Source of the DNA: Oscillibacter sp. | GTDB lineage: Bacteria > Bacillota > Clostridia > Oscillospirales > Oscillospiraceae | Assembly (NCBI GenBank): GCA_020025415.1 | Contig: JAHHSB010000007.1 | Location: 1 to 20,046, forward strand | Length of the DNA: 20,046 nucleotides | Direction of reading: 5' to 3' | Shown here: in pieces, positions 6,852-14,687 of the stretch | Layout: each line of letters opens with the position of its first letter | How positions within the stretch are numbered: the stretch's first letter is position 1 | Notes under the pieces: generated by a model | What the model was told of the DNA's origin: nothing | Databases searched by the model: none | The model's input: only the letters and a program-made list of their open reading frames with translations | Position numbers and translations under genes: made by a program

Positions 6852-8054
6852 TCACTCCACGACAGAGCCGCTCTCCCCCGCTTCGGGGGCAGCGGGCTGC
6901 TGGGGCTGGGTGGTCCTGGCAGTGCCGAAATCCCGCTCCGCACTGGCCATGTCTCGGTAGAGCATGGACTCCATCACCCGGATGTCGCTATCCACATCCA
7001 TGGCGTCGGCCTTATAAAGATCGTCCAGCTGGTGGGCAAAGCCCGCCACGATGGAATCCATGGTCTTTTCAATACGCTCTTTGGCCTGGCGCAGATTCTC
7101 GCCTTCCACCCCAGCGGCTTCAAAGGAAGCGTAGGAATCCAGCAGCTTCTGGGTGGTGGGAAGGTAGTAGTCCAGGAAGGTATTGATCCAGCCCCGCTTC
7201 TTCGGGTCTTCCTCCACCGCCTTGAAAATACTGGCGGTGATGCTCTCCAGCCGGTCGATCTTGGCTGAGAGGATGGGGTCGGCGATCCGGTCATTGGCCC
7301 GGCGGATATCCCGCAGGATATCGGAATAGCCCCCCTCCGTCTCAGGCGGCGCCTGGGTTTCGGCCTCCGCCTTCTTCCGGCGCTGATCCTCCATGTCGGC
7401 GCTGGCCTGGCTGGAGCGGAACAGATAGCCCAGCTCCATATTGTAATAGGCCTGGCCGCCGAAATACCCTTGCTCGATCATCTTCTGCAGGTCCTTGGCC
7501 ACCCGGGACTGGGAATAGCCCAGCTTTCTGGCCAGTTCCTCCGCCGCTATAGCCTCCCGGTCGCCCAGCACCGCCAGATACTTGGCATAACGTTTGAGAG
7601 CCCCATCCATGCGCATGCCCGCCACCAGCATGGCCACGCCGCCAGCTGACAGGGCCAGGGCCTTGAGCAGGTCCGACACATACCAGCTGTCGACATGCCC
7701 CAGCCAGATCATCATGTCGATGGGCTCATAGGCCATCACGGCGCCCACCACTGCCACGATGATACCCAGGATCTCCAGCCGACGGGCTGTGGAGGTCTTT
7801 TCCTGGGGCGAGCGCACCATCTTCCAGGCAGCTTGCCCCGCCCGGCTGGTCTGCCGGCTGCCGACGGTTTTTCCCGGTTCCATACCGCCCACCTGAAGGG
7901 GCGAGGGCGGCGCGACCTTCTGCTTCCGGTCGGGCCCAAACAGCTTGGAAAAGAGGATGATCAGGGCGATGGGCCACAGCCCCACGCCGAATAAAATGAC
8001 AATAAATATCCAGGAGCTCCAGTCATTTTTCTGTTTTTTTCTTTTGGTGGCCAT
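6852..8054 (-). CDS. XpaC-like membrane protein (5-bromo-4-chloroindolyl phosphate hydrolysis family)
   Basis: This is a 400-residue protein. A basic N terminus is followed by a transmembrane segment (about 13-35) and two more hydrophobic segments (about 93-115 and 127-148). Next comes a winged-helix-looking stretch (about 157-200, with AEELARKLGYSQSRVAKDL). The C-terminal helical region contains GWINTFLDYYLPTTQKLLDSYASFE, the hallmark of the XpaC family. XpaC members often accompany TelA-type proteins, but none is seen here; the biochemical role is poorly understood. A GTG nine bases upstream (8063) overlaps the preceding stop. I prefer ATG at 8054, because GGAGG lies about ten bases before it but almost abuts the GTG. 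It is the last gene of a four-gene operon and its stop touches the bidirectional terminator. Confidence 0.8.
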   Translation of the reverse strand: MATKRKKQKNDWSSWIFIVILFGVGLWPIALIILFSKLFGPDRKQKVAPPSPLQVGGMEPGKTVGSRQTSRAGQAAWKMVRSPQEKTSTARRLEILGIIVAVVGAVMAYEPIDMMIWLGHVDSWYVSDLLKALALSAGGVAMLVAGMRMDGALKRYAKYLAVLGDREAIAAEELARKLGYSQSRVAKDLQKMIEQGYFGGQAYYNMELGYLFRSSQASADMEDQRRKKAEAETQAPPETEGGYSDILRDIRRANDRIADPILSAKIDRLESITASIFKAVEEDPKKRGWINTFLDYYLPTTQKLLDSYASFEAAGVEGENLRQAKERIEKTMDSIVAGFAHQLDDLYKADAMDVDSDIRVMESMLYRDMASAERDFGTARTTQPQQPAAPEAGESGSVVE

Positions 8055-8059
8055 CTTCT

Positions 8060-8266
8060 TCACCCCTCCCGTTTTTTCAGCTTCCGCCGGTTCCCGTTTT
8101 CATCCACGATCACCGTGTGCTCCAGCTGACTTTCCAGGTTGCCCAGCACAGCCTGCACATACTCCCGGCGCAGCAGCGCCCGTTCTTCCAGCTCCTCCGG
8201 GGTCAGCCCCTCGGTCTTTGCTTTTCTGGTCAGTTCGTTGATCCGGTCAATTTTTTCCTGTTCCAT
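8060..8266 (-). CDS. UPF0291/DUF896 (YnzC-like) small protein
   Basis: This 68-residue protein shows the whole DUF896 pattern. IDRINELTRKAKTEGLTPEE leads into E-RALLRREYVQAVLGNLESQL, then VIVDENGNRRKLKK. B. subtilis YnzC is a small helical hairpin of unknown function encoded in an SOS-linked operon; members are common in Firmicutes. ATG at 8266 is preceded by GGAAGAAG. It begins 15 bp after the ylmH stop and ends five bases before the xpaC-like start, so it is translated within the same operon. No SOS box is evident nearby. Confidence 0.88.
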   Translation of the reverse strand: MEQEKIDRINELTRKAKTEGLTPEELEERALLRREYVQAVLGNLESQLEHTVIVDENGNRRKLKKREG

Positions 8267-8281
8267 ACTTCTTCCCGCTCC

Positions 8282-9082
8282 TCAAAGATATCGTTTGAGC
8301 ACGATGGTTGTCCTCCCCTTACGGGAAGGCCCCCCCACCTGCTCCAGCTTGATTTTTCCAAAGCCCCTGGCGGAGATCGTATCCCCCTCCGCCAGCAGCT
8401 GATCCGGCTTCTGACATTCCCGCCAGTTGACCTGCACCCGGCCGGAGGCGATCAGCTCTCCTGCCCGAGTCCGGGAGATCCGGAATCCGGAAGCGGCTAC
8501 CGCGTCCAGGCGCAAAGAGGGCACCGTGTCCCGCAGCTCCTCCGTTCGGGAGACGGGGATGTGCAGTTGTCCTGGGCCGATCTCCTCCACTCGCAGCCGG
8601 ATCCGCCCGGCGGAACTCCAGCTCTGGAGCAGGAAGTCCGCCACCGTGTCCAGCACCATCAGGTCACAGCTCTCCGGAGAGATCAGCAAATCCCCCACCG
8701 TCTCCCGGGTGATGCCCAGGCCCATCAGGCTGCCCAGGATGTCCCGGTGCCCCGGGGTATTGTCTCCCCGGAAGGCCGCCCGCAGATACCGCAGGGGGCT
8801 GTACTCCGCCGCGGCCTCCGGCCCCTCGGCCCAGGCGGGCAGAAACAGCACCACCTTGCGTTCAGCATCCGAATAGCCGCCCTGCAGCAGCACGGTGCAC
8901 TCCCCCAGTCCGGCCCGGCGCAGCAGCTCTTCCGCCCCGGCTTGTTCCTGGGGCGTCAAAAAGCTGGTGGCCGTGGGGATATTTTTCCGCTGGCACTGTT
9001 CCAGCTTGTCCAGGACCCGGGCCAGCGTCAGCCGCTCTTCTTCATGGGCGCTCACGCTCTTCAACAGTGTTGCCTTATCCAT
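8282..9082 (-). CDS. ylmH: YlmH, S4-domain RNA-binding protein
   Basis: This is a 266-residue protein. The N-terminal half (about 1-170) is the YlmH-specific region, with an RNA-binding-like motif around YSPLRYLRAAFRG and HRDILGSLMGLGI (typical 'HRD.LG..M.LG..R...GDI' block). The C-terminal part (about 178-240) is an S4 domain: SLRLDAVAASGFRISRTRAGELIASGRVQVNW. In B. subtilis YlmH binds stalled 50S subunits in ribosome-associated quality control, as an RqcP-like factor. It is usually encoded in the ylm/divIVA cluster of the division region; here it follows an ABC exporter. ATG at 9082 overlaps the exporter's stop by eight bases and has GGAGC just upstream, so translation is coupled. An earlier in-frame ATG (9124) lies inside the exporter gene and is not supported. 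Confidence 0.92.
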   Translation of the reverse strand: MDKATLLKSVSAHEEERLTLARVLDKLEQCQRKNIPTATSFLTPQEQAGAEELLRRAGLGECTVLLQGGYSDAERKVVLFLPAWAEGPEAAAEYSPLRYLRAAFRGDNTPGHRDILGSLMGLGITRETVGDLLISPESCDLMVLDTVADFLLQSWSSAGRIRLRVEEIGPGQLHIPVSRTEELRDTVPSLRLDAVAASGFRISRTRAGELIASGRVQVNWRECQKPDQLLAEGDTISARGFGKIKLEQVGGPSRKGRTTIVLKRYL

Positions 9083-10826
9083 TTTGCAGCTCCTGTGTCC
9101 GGACCAGCGCGGCATAGGCGCCATTTTTGGCCATCAGCTCCTGATGGCTGCCCAGCTCCGTGATCCGGCCATCCTCCACCACCGCGATCCGGTCGGCATG
9201 GCGCACGGTGGAGAGCCGATGGGCAATGATCACTGTGGTGCGCCCCTGGGCCAAGCGCTCAAAGGTCGCCTGCAGCTTGGCCTCGGTCACGCTGTCCAGG
9301 GCAGAGGTCGCCTCATCCAGAATCAGAATGGGTGGGTCTTTGAGGAAAATACGAGCGATGGAAATGCGCTGTTTCTGCCCGCCGGAGAGCAGGGTGCCCC
9401 GCTCCCCCACATAGGTTCGGAAACCATCGGGCAGCGCCACGATATCGTCATAGATCTCCGCCAGCTTGGCAGCCCGGGCCACTTCTTCCTCGCTAGCCCC
9501 CGGCCGTCCGTAGCGGATGTTTTCCAAAATACTGTCAGCAAAGAGAAACACATCCTGCTGCACGATGCCGATGTTCCGGTGCAGCGATTCCTGGGTCACG
9601 GAGCGGACATCCTGCCCGTCCACACAGATCCGTCCGCTGGAGGCATCGTAAAACCGGGGGATCAGCTGGCAGAGGGTGGATTTTCCCCCGCCGGTGGGGC
9701 CCACGATGGCCACCGTCTCCCCGGGCCGGATATGCAGGTCCACATCGTGGAGCACCGCCAGCTCACCCCGGTAGGCAAAGCTCACATGCTCTACATCCAC
9801 CCGGCCCTCCACCCGCTTTAGGGGCCTGGCATCCGGCGCGTCCTGCAGCTCCGGTGACTGACGCATCAGGCTGACAAAGCGCTGGAGTCCCGCGGTGCCG
9901 TTGGCAAAGAGCTCGGCAAAGTTGGAGAGCTTGCGCACCGGGGTGACGAAGGTAGTCACATACAGGCTGAAGGTAATCAAATCCACCGCATTCAGCTCAC
10001 CCTGCATGATCAGCGCGCCGCCCAGGGCGATCACCGCCGCGGGCAGGATACACAAAAAGAACTCCATGGTGGCGTTAAAGCGGCCCATGGCTTTATGGAA
10101 CTGACGCTTGGATGTCTTGAAGCTCCGGTTGGAGGAATCAAACTTCTCCAGCTCGGCCTGCTCATTGGCAAAGGCCTTGGCCGTGCGGATGCCAGAAAGG
10201 CCGGATTCAATGTCCGCGTTGATCACAGCGGTGGTCTGCTTGACCTGGGCGGAGGCCCGGCTCATAGAGCGCTTGCACCGCCAGATCACGGCAAAGAAAA
10301 CCGGCAGGATCAGGGCGATCATCAAAGCCAGCTGCCACTGGATGGTGAACATGATCCCCAGCGCGCCCAAGATGGTCACCGCGGAAATAAAAATATCCTC
10401 GGGTCCATGATGAGCCAGCTCCGTGATGTCAAAAAGATCGGCAGTCAGCCGGCTCATCAGCTGGCCGGTCCGGTTCCGGTCAAAATAGCCGAAAGACAGC
10501 TCCTGCATGTGGCAGAACAGATCCCTGCGGATATCCGCCTCCACCAAAATGCCGAAGGTGTGGCCCCAGTAGCAGATCACATAGGACAGCAGACTGCGTA
10601 GCACGAAGGCGGCAAATACCGTTCCCATCACCGCCCAGAACATCCGGTAGGCTCCCTGGGGCAGCAGCTGATACATGCACCAGCGGGACACATAGGGGAA
10701 GGCCAGGTCAATCATGGAAATGCCCAGAGCGCAGCACAGATCCAAAATGAACAATCTGCGGTGGGGCTTGAAATAGGAAAGGAAGATCCGAAAAGCGGAC
10801 TTTTCCTGAAATTCCTGGGTGGTCAT
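9075..10826 (-). CDS. ABC transporter, fused permease/ATPase (MsbA/LmrA type)
   Basis: This 583-residue half-transporter is an exporter-type ABC protein working as a dimer. A six-helix membrane domain (about 15-310) precedes the nucleotide-binding domain: Walker A GPTGGGKST (376-384), Q-loop around QQDVFLF (423-429), signature LSGGQ (480-484), Walker B ILILDE (500-505), H-loop histidine 535. All catalytic residues are present. The substrate cannot be read; lipid, peptide or drug export are all possible. Two adjacent ATGs (10829, 10826) follow AAGGAGAG; the second has the better 7-base spacing. A third ATG at 10850 has no ribosome site. It is the first gene of the operon with ylmH, UPF0291 and the xpaC-like gene, read from a very good promoter at 10866-10894. 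Confidence 0.93.
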   Translation of the reverse strand: MTTQEFQEKSAFRIFLSYFKPHRRLFILDLCCALGISMIDLAFPYVSRWCMYQLLPQGAYRMFWAVMGTVFAAFVLRSLLSYVICYWGHTFGILVEADIRRDLFCHMQELSFGYFDRNRTGQLMSRLTADLFDITELAHHGPEDIFISAVTILGALGIMFTIQWQLALMIALILPVFFAVIWRCKRSMSRASAQVKQTTAVINADIESGLSGIRTAKAFANEQAELEKFDSSNRSFKTSKRQFHKAMGRFNATMEFFLCILPAAVIALGGALIMQGELNAVDLITFSLYVTTFVTPVRKLSNFAELFANGTAGLQRFVSLMRQSPELQDAPDARPLKRVEGRVDVEHVSFAYRGELAVLHDVDLHIRPGETVAIVGPTGGGKSTLCQLIPRFYDASSGRICVDGQDVRSVTQESLHRNIGIVQQDVFLFADSILENIRYGRPGASEEEVARAAKLAEIYDDIVALPDGFRTYVGERGTLLSGGQKQRISIARIFLKDPPILILDEATSALDSVTEAKLQATFERLAQGRTTVIIAHRLSTVRHADRIAVVEDGRITELGSHQELMAKNGAYAALVRTQELQNG

Positions 10827-10865
10827 CATAACTCTCCTTGTTCCTTTCATCAGTCACACATAAAA

Positions 10866-10894
10866 ATTATACTACACTCTGCTCCGCCGCGCAA
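10866..10894 (-). promoter_or_regulatory. Promoter of the ABC-ylmH-UPF0291-xpaC operon
   Basis: On the minus strand, TTGCGC (10889-10894) is followed after 17 bases by TATAAT (10866-10871). It begins only five bases past the terminator hairpin of the preceding gene, so one compact 65-bp interval ends one unit and starts the next. Confidence 0.85.
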
Positions 10895-10930
10895 CTAAAA
10901 AGGTTCCGGAGCTTTGGCTCCGGAACCTTT
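10895..10930 (-). terminator. Intrinsic terminator of the Big2/zinc-ribbon gene
   Basis: A perfect 14-bp stem (10899-10912 / 10917-10930; arm AAAGGTTCCGGAGC) with a 4-nt loop runs on the minus strand into TTTTT. It lies eight bases past the stop of the 10938-11843 gene. Confidence 0.92.
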
Positions 10931-10937
10931 GGAATCG

Positions 10938-11843
10938 TTAACCCGCTTTCACACGGACAATGCATTGTTTAGAATTGCCATCCCAGGACACCGTCACCTT
11001 GGCCGTGCCGGCGGCGACGCCGGTCACCGTACCGTCAGAGGCCACCTTGGCCACGCCGGAATCAGAGCTGCTCCAGTTCAAAGCGGTCGTGACACCGCTC
11101 ACCTTCAGCTGACACTTCTCACCCGCCGCGATGGTGATGTCGGTCTTATTTAAAGCGGCGCTGGACCCGGTGCTGGTCTGGGTGCCGCTCTGGCCGGAGC
11201 CGCCCCGAATATAGACCACGCAGGTGCCCTTGCCCGTACCGTCGGTGACCGTCAGGGTAACCTTGCCCTGAGAGACGGCCGTGACATTTCCATTTGCCTC
11301 CACAGAGGCAATGCCATCGTCACTGCTGCTCCACTGATAGGTCCCGCTGCCGCCGGAAACCGTCAGGGGAATGGGATCGTCGCCCACCGTCATGGAGAAT
11401 TCCGTCCGGGGGCTGCCCAGATAAGCGATGGTCAGCGTCTCAGGCAGCGCGCTGACATCCACCGGCTCTTCCTGGCCGCTGTCTCCCGTGGTACTGGAGC
11501 TGCCGGAGCCGCCGATGTCCGGCTCGTTGATATCCGAGGAGGTATCGGCGGAGCTGTCGATGGAAGCATCCCCGATCGCAGATATCGCCGGATCGTCATT
11601 CCCCGCCAGGGACTTGCGGATGGACTCTCCAAAGAACAGGTACAACAGCAAAGCCGCCAGAATGATAATGATCACGATCAGAATGGGGCTGAGGATGTTG
11701 GGCCCGCCGGAAGAAGCTCTCCGTCCGCCGCTGCGCCGCCGGGGGGCGCTGCCGCGCAGCCCTTCCTCCTCTTCACAAAAGGGACAATATTTATATGTAT
11801 CGGAATATTTCTCCCCACAGTGGGGGCAGCGCTTCATAGCCAT
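10938..11843 (-). CDS. Zinc-ribbon, single-pass membrane protein with two Big2 (Ig-like) domains
   Basis: This is a 301-residue protein. The N terminus is a zinc ribbon with CPHC (C6, C9) and CPFC (C20, C23). An Arg/Ser-rich linker follows, then one transmembrane helix (about 51-71), a low-complexity acidic Ser/Thr/Gly linker (about 80-130), and two bacterial Ig-like Big2 repeats (about 134-215 and 232-301). The repeats share the core pattern W-SSD-G-A-V---G-VTAV/TGV--G-A/KVTVT. The ribbon should be cytoplasmic and the Ig-like part outside. Function is unknown; adhesion or envelope sensing are possible roles, inferred only from the fold. AGGAGG lies six bases before ATG at 11843. The gene is monocistronic, with its own consensus promoter (11945-11973) and terminator. 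Confidence 0.85.
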   Translation of the reverse strand: MAMKRCPHCGEKYSDTYKYCPFCEEEEGLRGSAPRRRSGGRRASSGGPNILSPILIVIIIILAALLLYLFFGESIRKSLAGNDDPAISAIGDASIDSSADTSSDINEPDIGGSGSSSTTGDSGQEEPVDVSALPETLTIAYLGSPRTEFSMTVGDDPIPLTVSGGSGTYQWSSSDDGIASVEANGNVTAVSQGKVTLTVTDGTGKGTCVVYIRGGSGQSGTQTSTGSSAALNKTDITIAAGEKCQLKVSGVTTALNWSSSDSGVAKVASDGTVTGVAAGTAKVTVSWDGNSKQCIVRVKAG

Positions 11844-11890
11844 ACGGGTCCTCCTTCACCGGATCTCGATTGTGCCGATACCTTCAGATT

Positions 11891-11915
11891 GCCGGGGCAC
11901 ATTTGCTTCCCCGGC
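11891..11915 (-). other. GC-rich hairpin in the leader of the Big2 gene
   Basis: A perfect 7-bp stem (11891-11897 / 11909-11915; GCCGGGG with CCCCGGC) encloses an 11-nt loop within the roughly 95-nt leader. No T run follows, so it is not a terminator. Its role is unknown; it may only stabilise the mRNA. Confidence 0.45.
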
Positions 11916-11944
11916 CCCCTGTTTCCATTATTTTAGTACTTAAC

Positions 11945-11973
11945 ATAATATCGTTTTTCTTTCCCAGCGTCAA
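11945..11973 (-). promoter_or_regulatory. Promoter of the Big2/zinc-ribbon gene
   Basis: On the minus strand, TTGACG (11968-11973) is followed after 17 bases by TATTAT (11945-11950). Each hexamer has one mismatch to the sigma-A consensus. It is divergent from the udk promoter, about 50 bp away. Confidence 0.85.
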
Positions 11974-12023
11974 TAGCGCCCCGGCAGTTTTCGTATTTTT
12001 TTTGGTTTTTGTGCAGAATGTCC

Positions 12024-12052
12024 TTGCCAATCTTTTTACCCGAACTTATAAT
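12024..12052 (+). promoter_or_regulatory. Promoter of udk
   Basis: TTGCCA (12024-12029) is followed after 17 bases by TATAAT (12047-12052). Transcription should start near 12059, giving a leader of about 65 nt that includes a very GC-rich stretch (12084-12106). Confidence 0.85.
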
Positions 12053-12123
12053 TACTTTAACAAACGTACGGAAAATCGTCTTCGGCGGCCGGGCCGCCCG
12101 GGCGGGAAGATGGGAGAATGGCA

Positions 12124-12741
12124 ATGGACACGATTTTGATTGGCATCGCCGGCGGTACCGGCTCCGGTAAAACCACGCTGACACAGCATTTGAAGCATCA
12201 TTTTGGAGATGATATCACCGTCATCGGGCACGACAACTACTACAAGCGGCAAGACGGCATCCCCTTTGCCCAGCGTTGCCTGCAAAATTATGACCACCCG
12301 GATGCCTTTGACACGGATCTTCTCATCGAGCATCTGCGCCAGCTCAAGGCAGGCAAACCCATCCAGTGCCCGGTATATTCTTATAAGGACCACAACCGCA
12401 CCGACCAGACCATCGAAATCTTCCCCGCCAAGGTCGTTTTGGTGGAGGGGATCCTGATTTTCCAGCACCCGGTGCTGCGAGAGATGCTGGACATCAAGAT
12501 CTTTGTGGAGACGGACGCGGATGTGCGCATCCTCCGCCGGGCCCTGCGGGACGTGGAGGAGCGGGGGCGGACGCTGCAGTCCGTGGTCCAGCAGTACCTC
12601 ACTTCCGTCAAGCCCATGCACGAGCAGTTTGTGGAGCCTTCCCGCAAATATGCGGACATCGTGGTGCTGGAAGGCGGTCACAATCTGGTGGCGCTGGATA
12701 TGATCATGCAGCGCATCCAGCATCATATCGATGGAAATTGA
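12124..12741 (+). CDS. udk: Uridine kinase
   Basis: Udk phosphorylates uridine (and cytidine) to the monophosphate with ATP or GTP in pyrimidine salvage. The 205-residue protein has the P-loop GGTGSGKTT (about 10-18), the DNYYK motif, the NYDHPDAFD substrate-binding motif and the PVYSYKDHNR segment, all typical of the family. EGILIF follows, then the lid-like region with RRALRDVEERGRT. Length is normal (E. coli Udk is 213). ATG at 12124 is preferred over ATG at 12118 because GGGAG (12112-12116) lies seven bases before the former and one base before the latter. The gene is monocistronic. The uracil permease near 19.1 kb serves the same salvage theme but is a separate unit. Confidence 0.95.
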   Translation: MDTILIGIAGGTGSGKTTLTQHLKHHFGDDITVIGHDNYYKRQDGIPFAQRCLQNYDHPDAFDTDLLIEHLRQLKAGKPIQCPVYSYKDHNRTDQTIEIFPAKVVLVEGILIFQHPVLREMLDIKIFVETDADVRILRRALRDVEERGRTLQSVVQQYLTSVKPMHEQFVEPSRKYADIVVLEGGHNLVALDMIMQRIQHHIDGN

Positions 12742-12745
12742 CTTT

Positions 12746-12778
12746 CCGGGCGGCAGAGCGTTCTGCCGCCCGGTTTTT
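12746..12778 (+). terminator. Intrinsic terminator of udk
   Basis: A perfect 12-bp stem (12746-12757 / 12762-12773; arm CCGGGCGGCAGA) with a 4-nt loop is followed by TTTTT. It begins four bases after the udk stop. Confidence 0.95.
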
Positions 12779-12811
12779 ATAATGCGGCATGGTCATTTTT
12801 ACTTTTTCTAT

Positions 12812-12840
12812 TTGACTAAATCCCTCAACTTTTGTATAAT
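12812..12840 (+). promoter_or_regulatory. Promoter of the ilvD-family gene
   Basis: TTGACT (12812-12817) is followed after 17 bases by a perfect TATAAT (12835-12840). The leader is about 65 nt. I see no T-box, leader peptide or attenuator in it, although branched-chain genes often carry one. Confidence 0.88.
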
Positions 12841-12911
12841 ATTGTGGAATGTGTGAGTCTGCATACATTCATATCGCATGAGTCGATAGAGTTGAAATTG
12901 GAGGTTTTATC

Positions 12912-14594
12912 ATGCAAGACAAATTCACCACTGGCACGTTTATGACCGACGCAATGCTCTCCTGCCGCACTCTCTACAAAGCCAACGGCTACAGCGAGGA
13001 TGATTTCTCCCGCCCAGTCATTGGCATCTGCGATTCCTTTACGGATATCGTCCCCGGCCACAAAAATCTGCGCATCCTCTCCGAGGAGGTCAAACATGGC
13101 GTGTATCGCGCCGGCGGCACTCCGGTGGAGTTCGGCTGCATCGCCGTATGCGACGGTGTGTGCACCACACACGACGGTTCCCGTTATTCCCTGCCCTCCC
13201 GTGAGATCGTGGCCGACGGCATCGAGATCATGGCCCGCGCCCACAAGCTGGATGGCCTGGTGCTGGTGGGTTCTTGTGATAAAACGGTCCCCGGCATGCT
13301 GATGGCTGCAGCCCGGCTGGACATCCCCTGCATCTTCCTGGCCGGCGGCTGCATGCTGGGCGGCCCCTCCTTCGGTGCCAAGCGCAAGTCTGACTCTACC
13401 TGTGCCCAGGAGGCCCAGGGTATGCAGCAGGCAGGCAAGATTACTTACGAGGATCTGCTGGATCTGACCAGCACCTGCTGCCCCACCATCGGTTCCTGCC
13501 AGCACATGGCCACCGCCAACTCCATGTGCTGCATGGCAGAGGCCCTGGGCATGAGCATCCCCGGCTCCGCCGCCATTCCCGCCGTTTACAATGACCGTAC
13601 CCGCGCCGCCCTCCAGACCGGCGAGGTCATCGTGGAGATGGTCCGTCAGGGCCTGACCTCCCGGGACATCATCACCGAGGACTCCATCCGCAACGCCATC
13701 ATGGTCCTCATGGCCACCGGCGGCTCCACCAACTGCATCATCCACACCTGCGCCATTGCCAATGAGATCGGCATCCCTGCCGCCCAGGTGATGGAATGGT
13801 TTGAAGAGTATGGCCAGTCCATCCCCCTCATTGCCCGCATCAACCCCGCCTCCACCGAGTATGACGCCGAGGACTTCTACCGTGCCGGCGGCATCCCCGA
13901 GGTGCTGCGCCAGATGAAGTCCCTGCTGTTCAACGACTGCATGACCGTCAACGGCCACACCCTGGGTGAGAACGCCGACTCTTACCGCAACCTGTACGGC
14001 TACAATTCCGAGGTCATCACCTCCCTGGACAAGCCCTTCTCCACCCTGGCCGGCCTTGCCATCATGCACGGCAATCTGGCCCCCAACACCGCCGTGGCCA
14101 AGCCCGCCGCCATCGCCGAGGAGGTCCGCCGCTTTGAGGGTACCGCCATCTGCTTCAACGGCGAGGAGGAGGCCAATGAGGCTATCGCCAAGCAGCTGGT
14201 CAAGCCCGGACACGTGGTGGTCATCCGCTATGCCGGCCCCAAGGGTGCGCCCGGCATGCCCGAGATGTTCAAACCCATGAAGCTGCTCTACGGCCAGGGC
14301 CTGAACAAGTGCACCGCCCTGGTGACTGACGGTCGCTTCTCCGGCACCAACAACGGCTGCTTCGTTGGCCATGTCTCTCCCGAGGCTGCCGCCGGCGGTC
14401 CCATCGCCCTGATCGAAGACGGCGATCACATCAAGATTGACGTGGTGGCCAAGACCATCGAGCTGCTGGTCTCCGATGAGGAGCTGGAGCGCCGCCGCGC
14501 TAACTGGACCTATACTCCCGCTCCCGTGGATGGCTATCTCAAGCGCTATGCCCGGGATGCCAAGAGCGCTGACCAGGGCGGTGTCCTGGAATAA
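12912..14594 (+). CDS. ilvD: IlvD/Edd-family dehydratase, probably dihydroxy-acid dehydratase
   Basis: IlvD dehydrates dihydroxy acids to 2-keto acids in valine, leucine and isoleucine synthesis, using an Fe-S cluster and a divalent metal. This 560-residue protein keeps the key positions of the E. coli enzyme: D81 (CDG), C122-D123-K124 (SCDKTVPGM) and C196 (CCPTIGSC). The C-terminal DGRFSG holds the catalytic Ser region. It has PGH (48-50) where plant-type [2Fe-2S] members have PCN. Two conserved motifs deviate: TTHDG (85-89) where MGHxG is usual, and SGTNNG where SGGTRG or SGASRG is usual. It may therefore be a paralogue acting on another hydroxy acid. GGAGG lies seven bases before ATG. The gene stands alone, with no other ilv or leu gene in the window. 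Confidence 0.85.
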   Translation: MQDKFTTGTFMTDAMLSCRTLYKANGYSEDDFSRPVIGICDSFTDIVPGHKNLRILSEEVKHGVYRAGGTPVEFGCIAVCDGVCTTHDGSRYSLPSREIVADGIEIMARAHKLDGLVLVGSCDKTVPGMLMAAARLDIPCIFLAGGCMLGGPSFGAKRKSDSTCAQEAQGMQQAGKITYEDLLDLTSTCCPTIGSCQHMATANSMCCMAEALGMSIPGSAAIPAVYNDRTRAALQTGEVIVEMVRQGLTSRDIITEDSIRNAIMVLMATGGSTNCIIHTCAIANEIGIPAAQVMEWFEEYGQSIPLIARINPASTEYDAEDFYRAGGIPEVLRQMKSLLFNDCMTVNGHTLGENADSYRNLYGYNSEVITSLDKPFSTLAGLAIMHGNLAPNTAVAKPAAIAEEVRRFEGTAICFNGEEEANEAIAKQLVKPGHVVVIRYAGPKGAPGMPEMFKPMKLLYGQGLNKCTALVTDGRFSGTNNGCFVGHVSPEAAAGGPIALIEDGDHIKIDVVAKTIELLVSDEELERRRANWTYTPAPVDGYLKRYARDAKSADQGGVLE

Positions 14595-14615
14595 GCCTCT
14601 TTTGGGGGTCAAATA

Positions 14616-14649
14616 AAAAAGCCGGGTCCCTGAAGGGACCCGGCTTTTT
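14616..14649. terminator. Bidirectional terminator between ilvD and chrA
   Basis: A perfect 15-bp stem (14616-14630 / 14635-14649; AAAAAGCCGGGTCCC) with loop TGAA has an A run on one side and a T run on the other. It lies between convergent ilvD (+) and the birA-chrA-chrA unit (-). Confidence 0.93.
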
Positions 14650-14687
14650 CTATGCTCTTTTTCTCTGAAAGCTCCCGAACGGAACCT

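Noticed and set aside
12841..12911. T-box or leader-peptide attenuator before ilvD
   Set aside because: The leader is only about 65 nt, with no T-box sequence, no codon run for branched-chain amino acids and no terminator hairpin.
12825..14612. A 595-codon open frame on the minus strand opposite ilvD
   Set aside because: Composition is Gly/His/Ala/Asp-rich and no family is recognisable; it is the antisense shadow of a well-supported gene.
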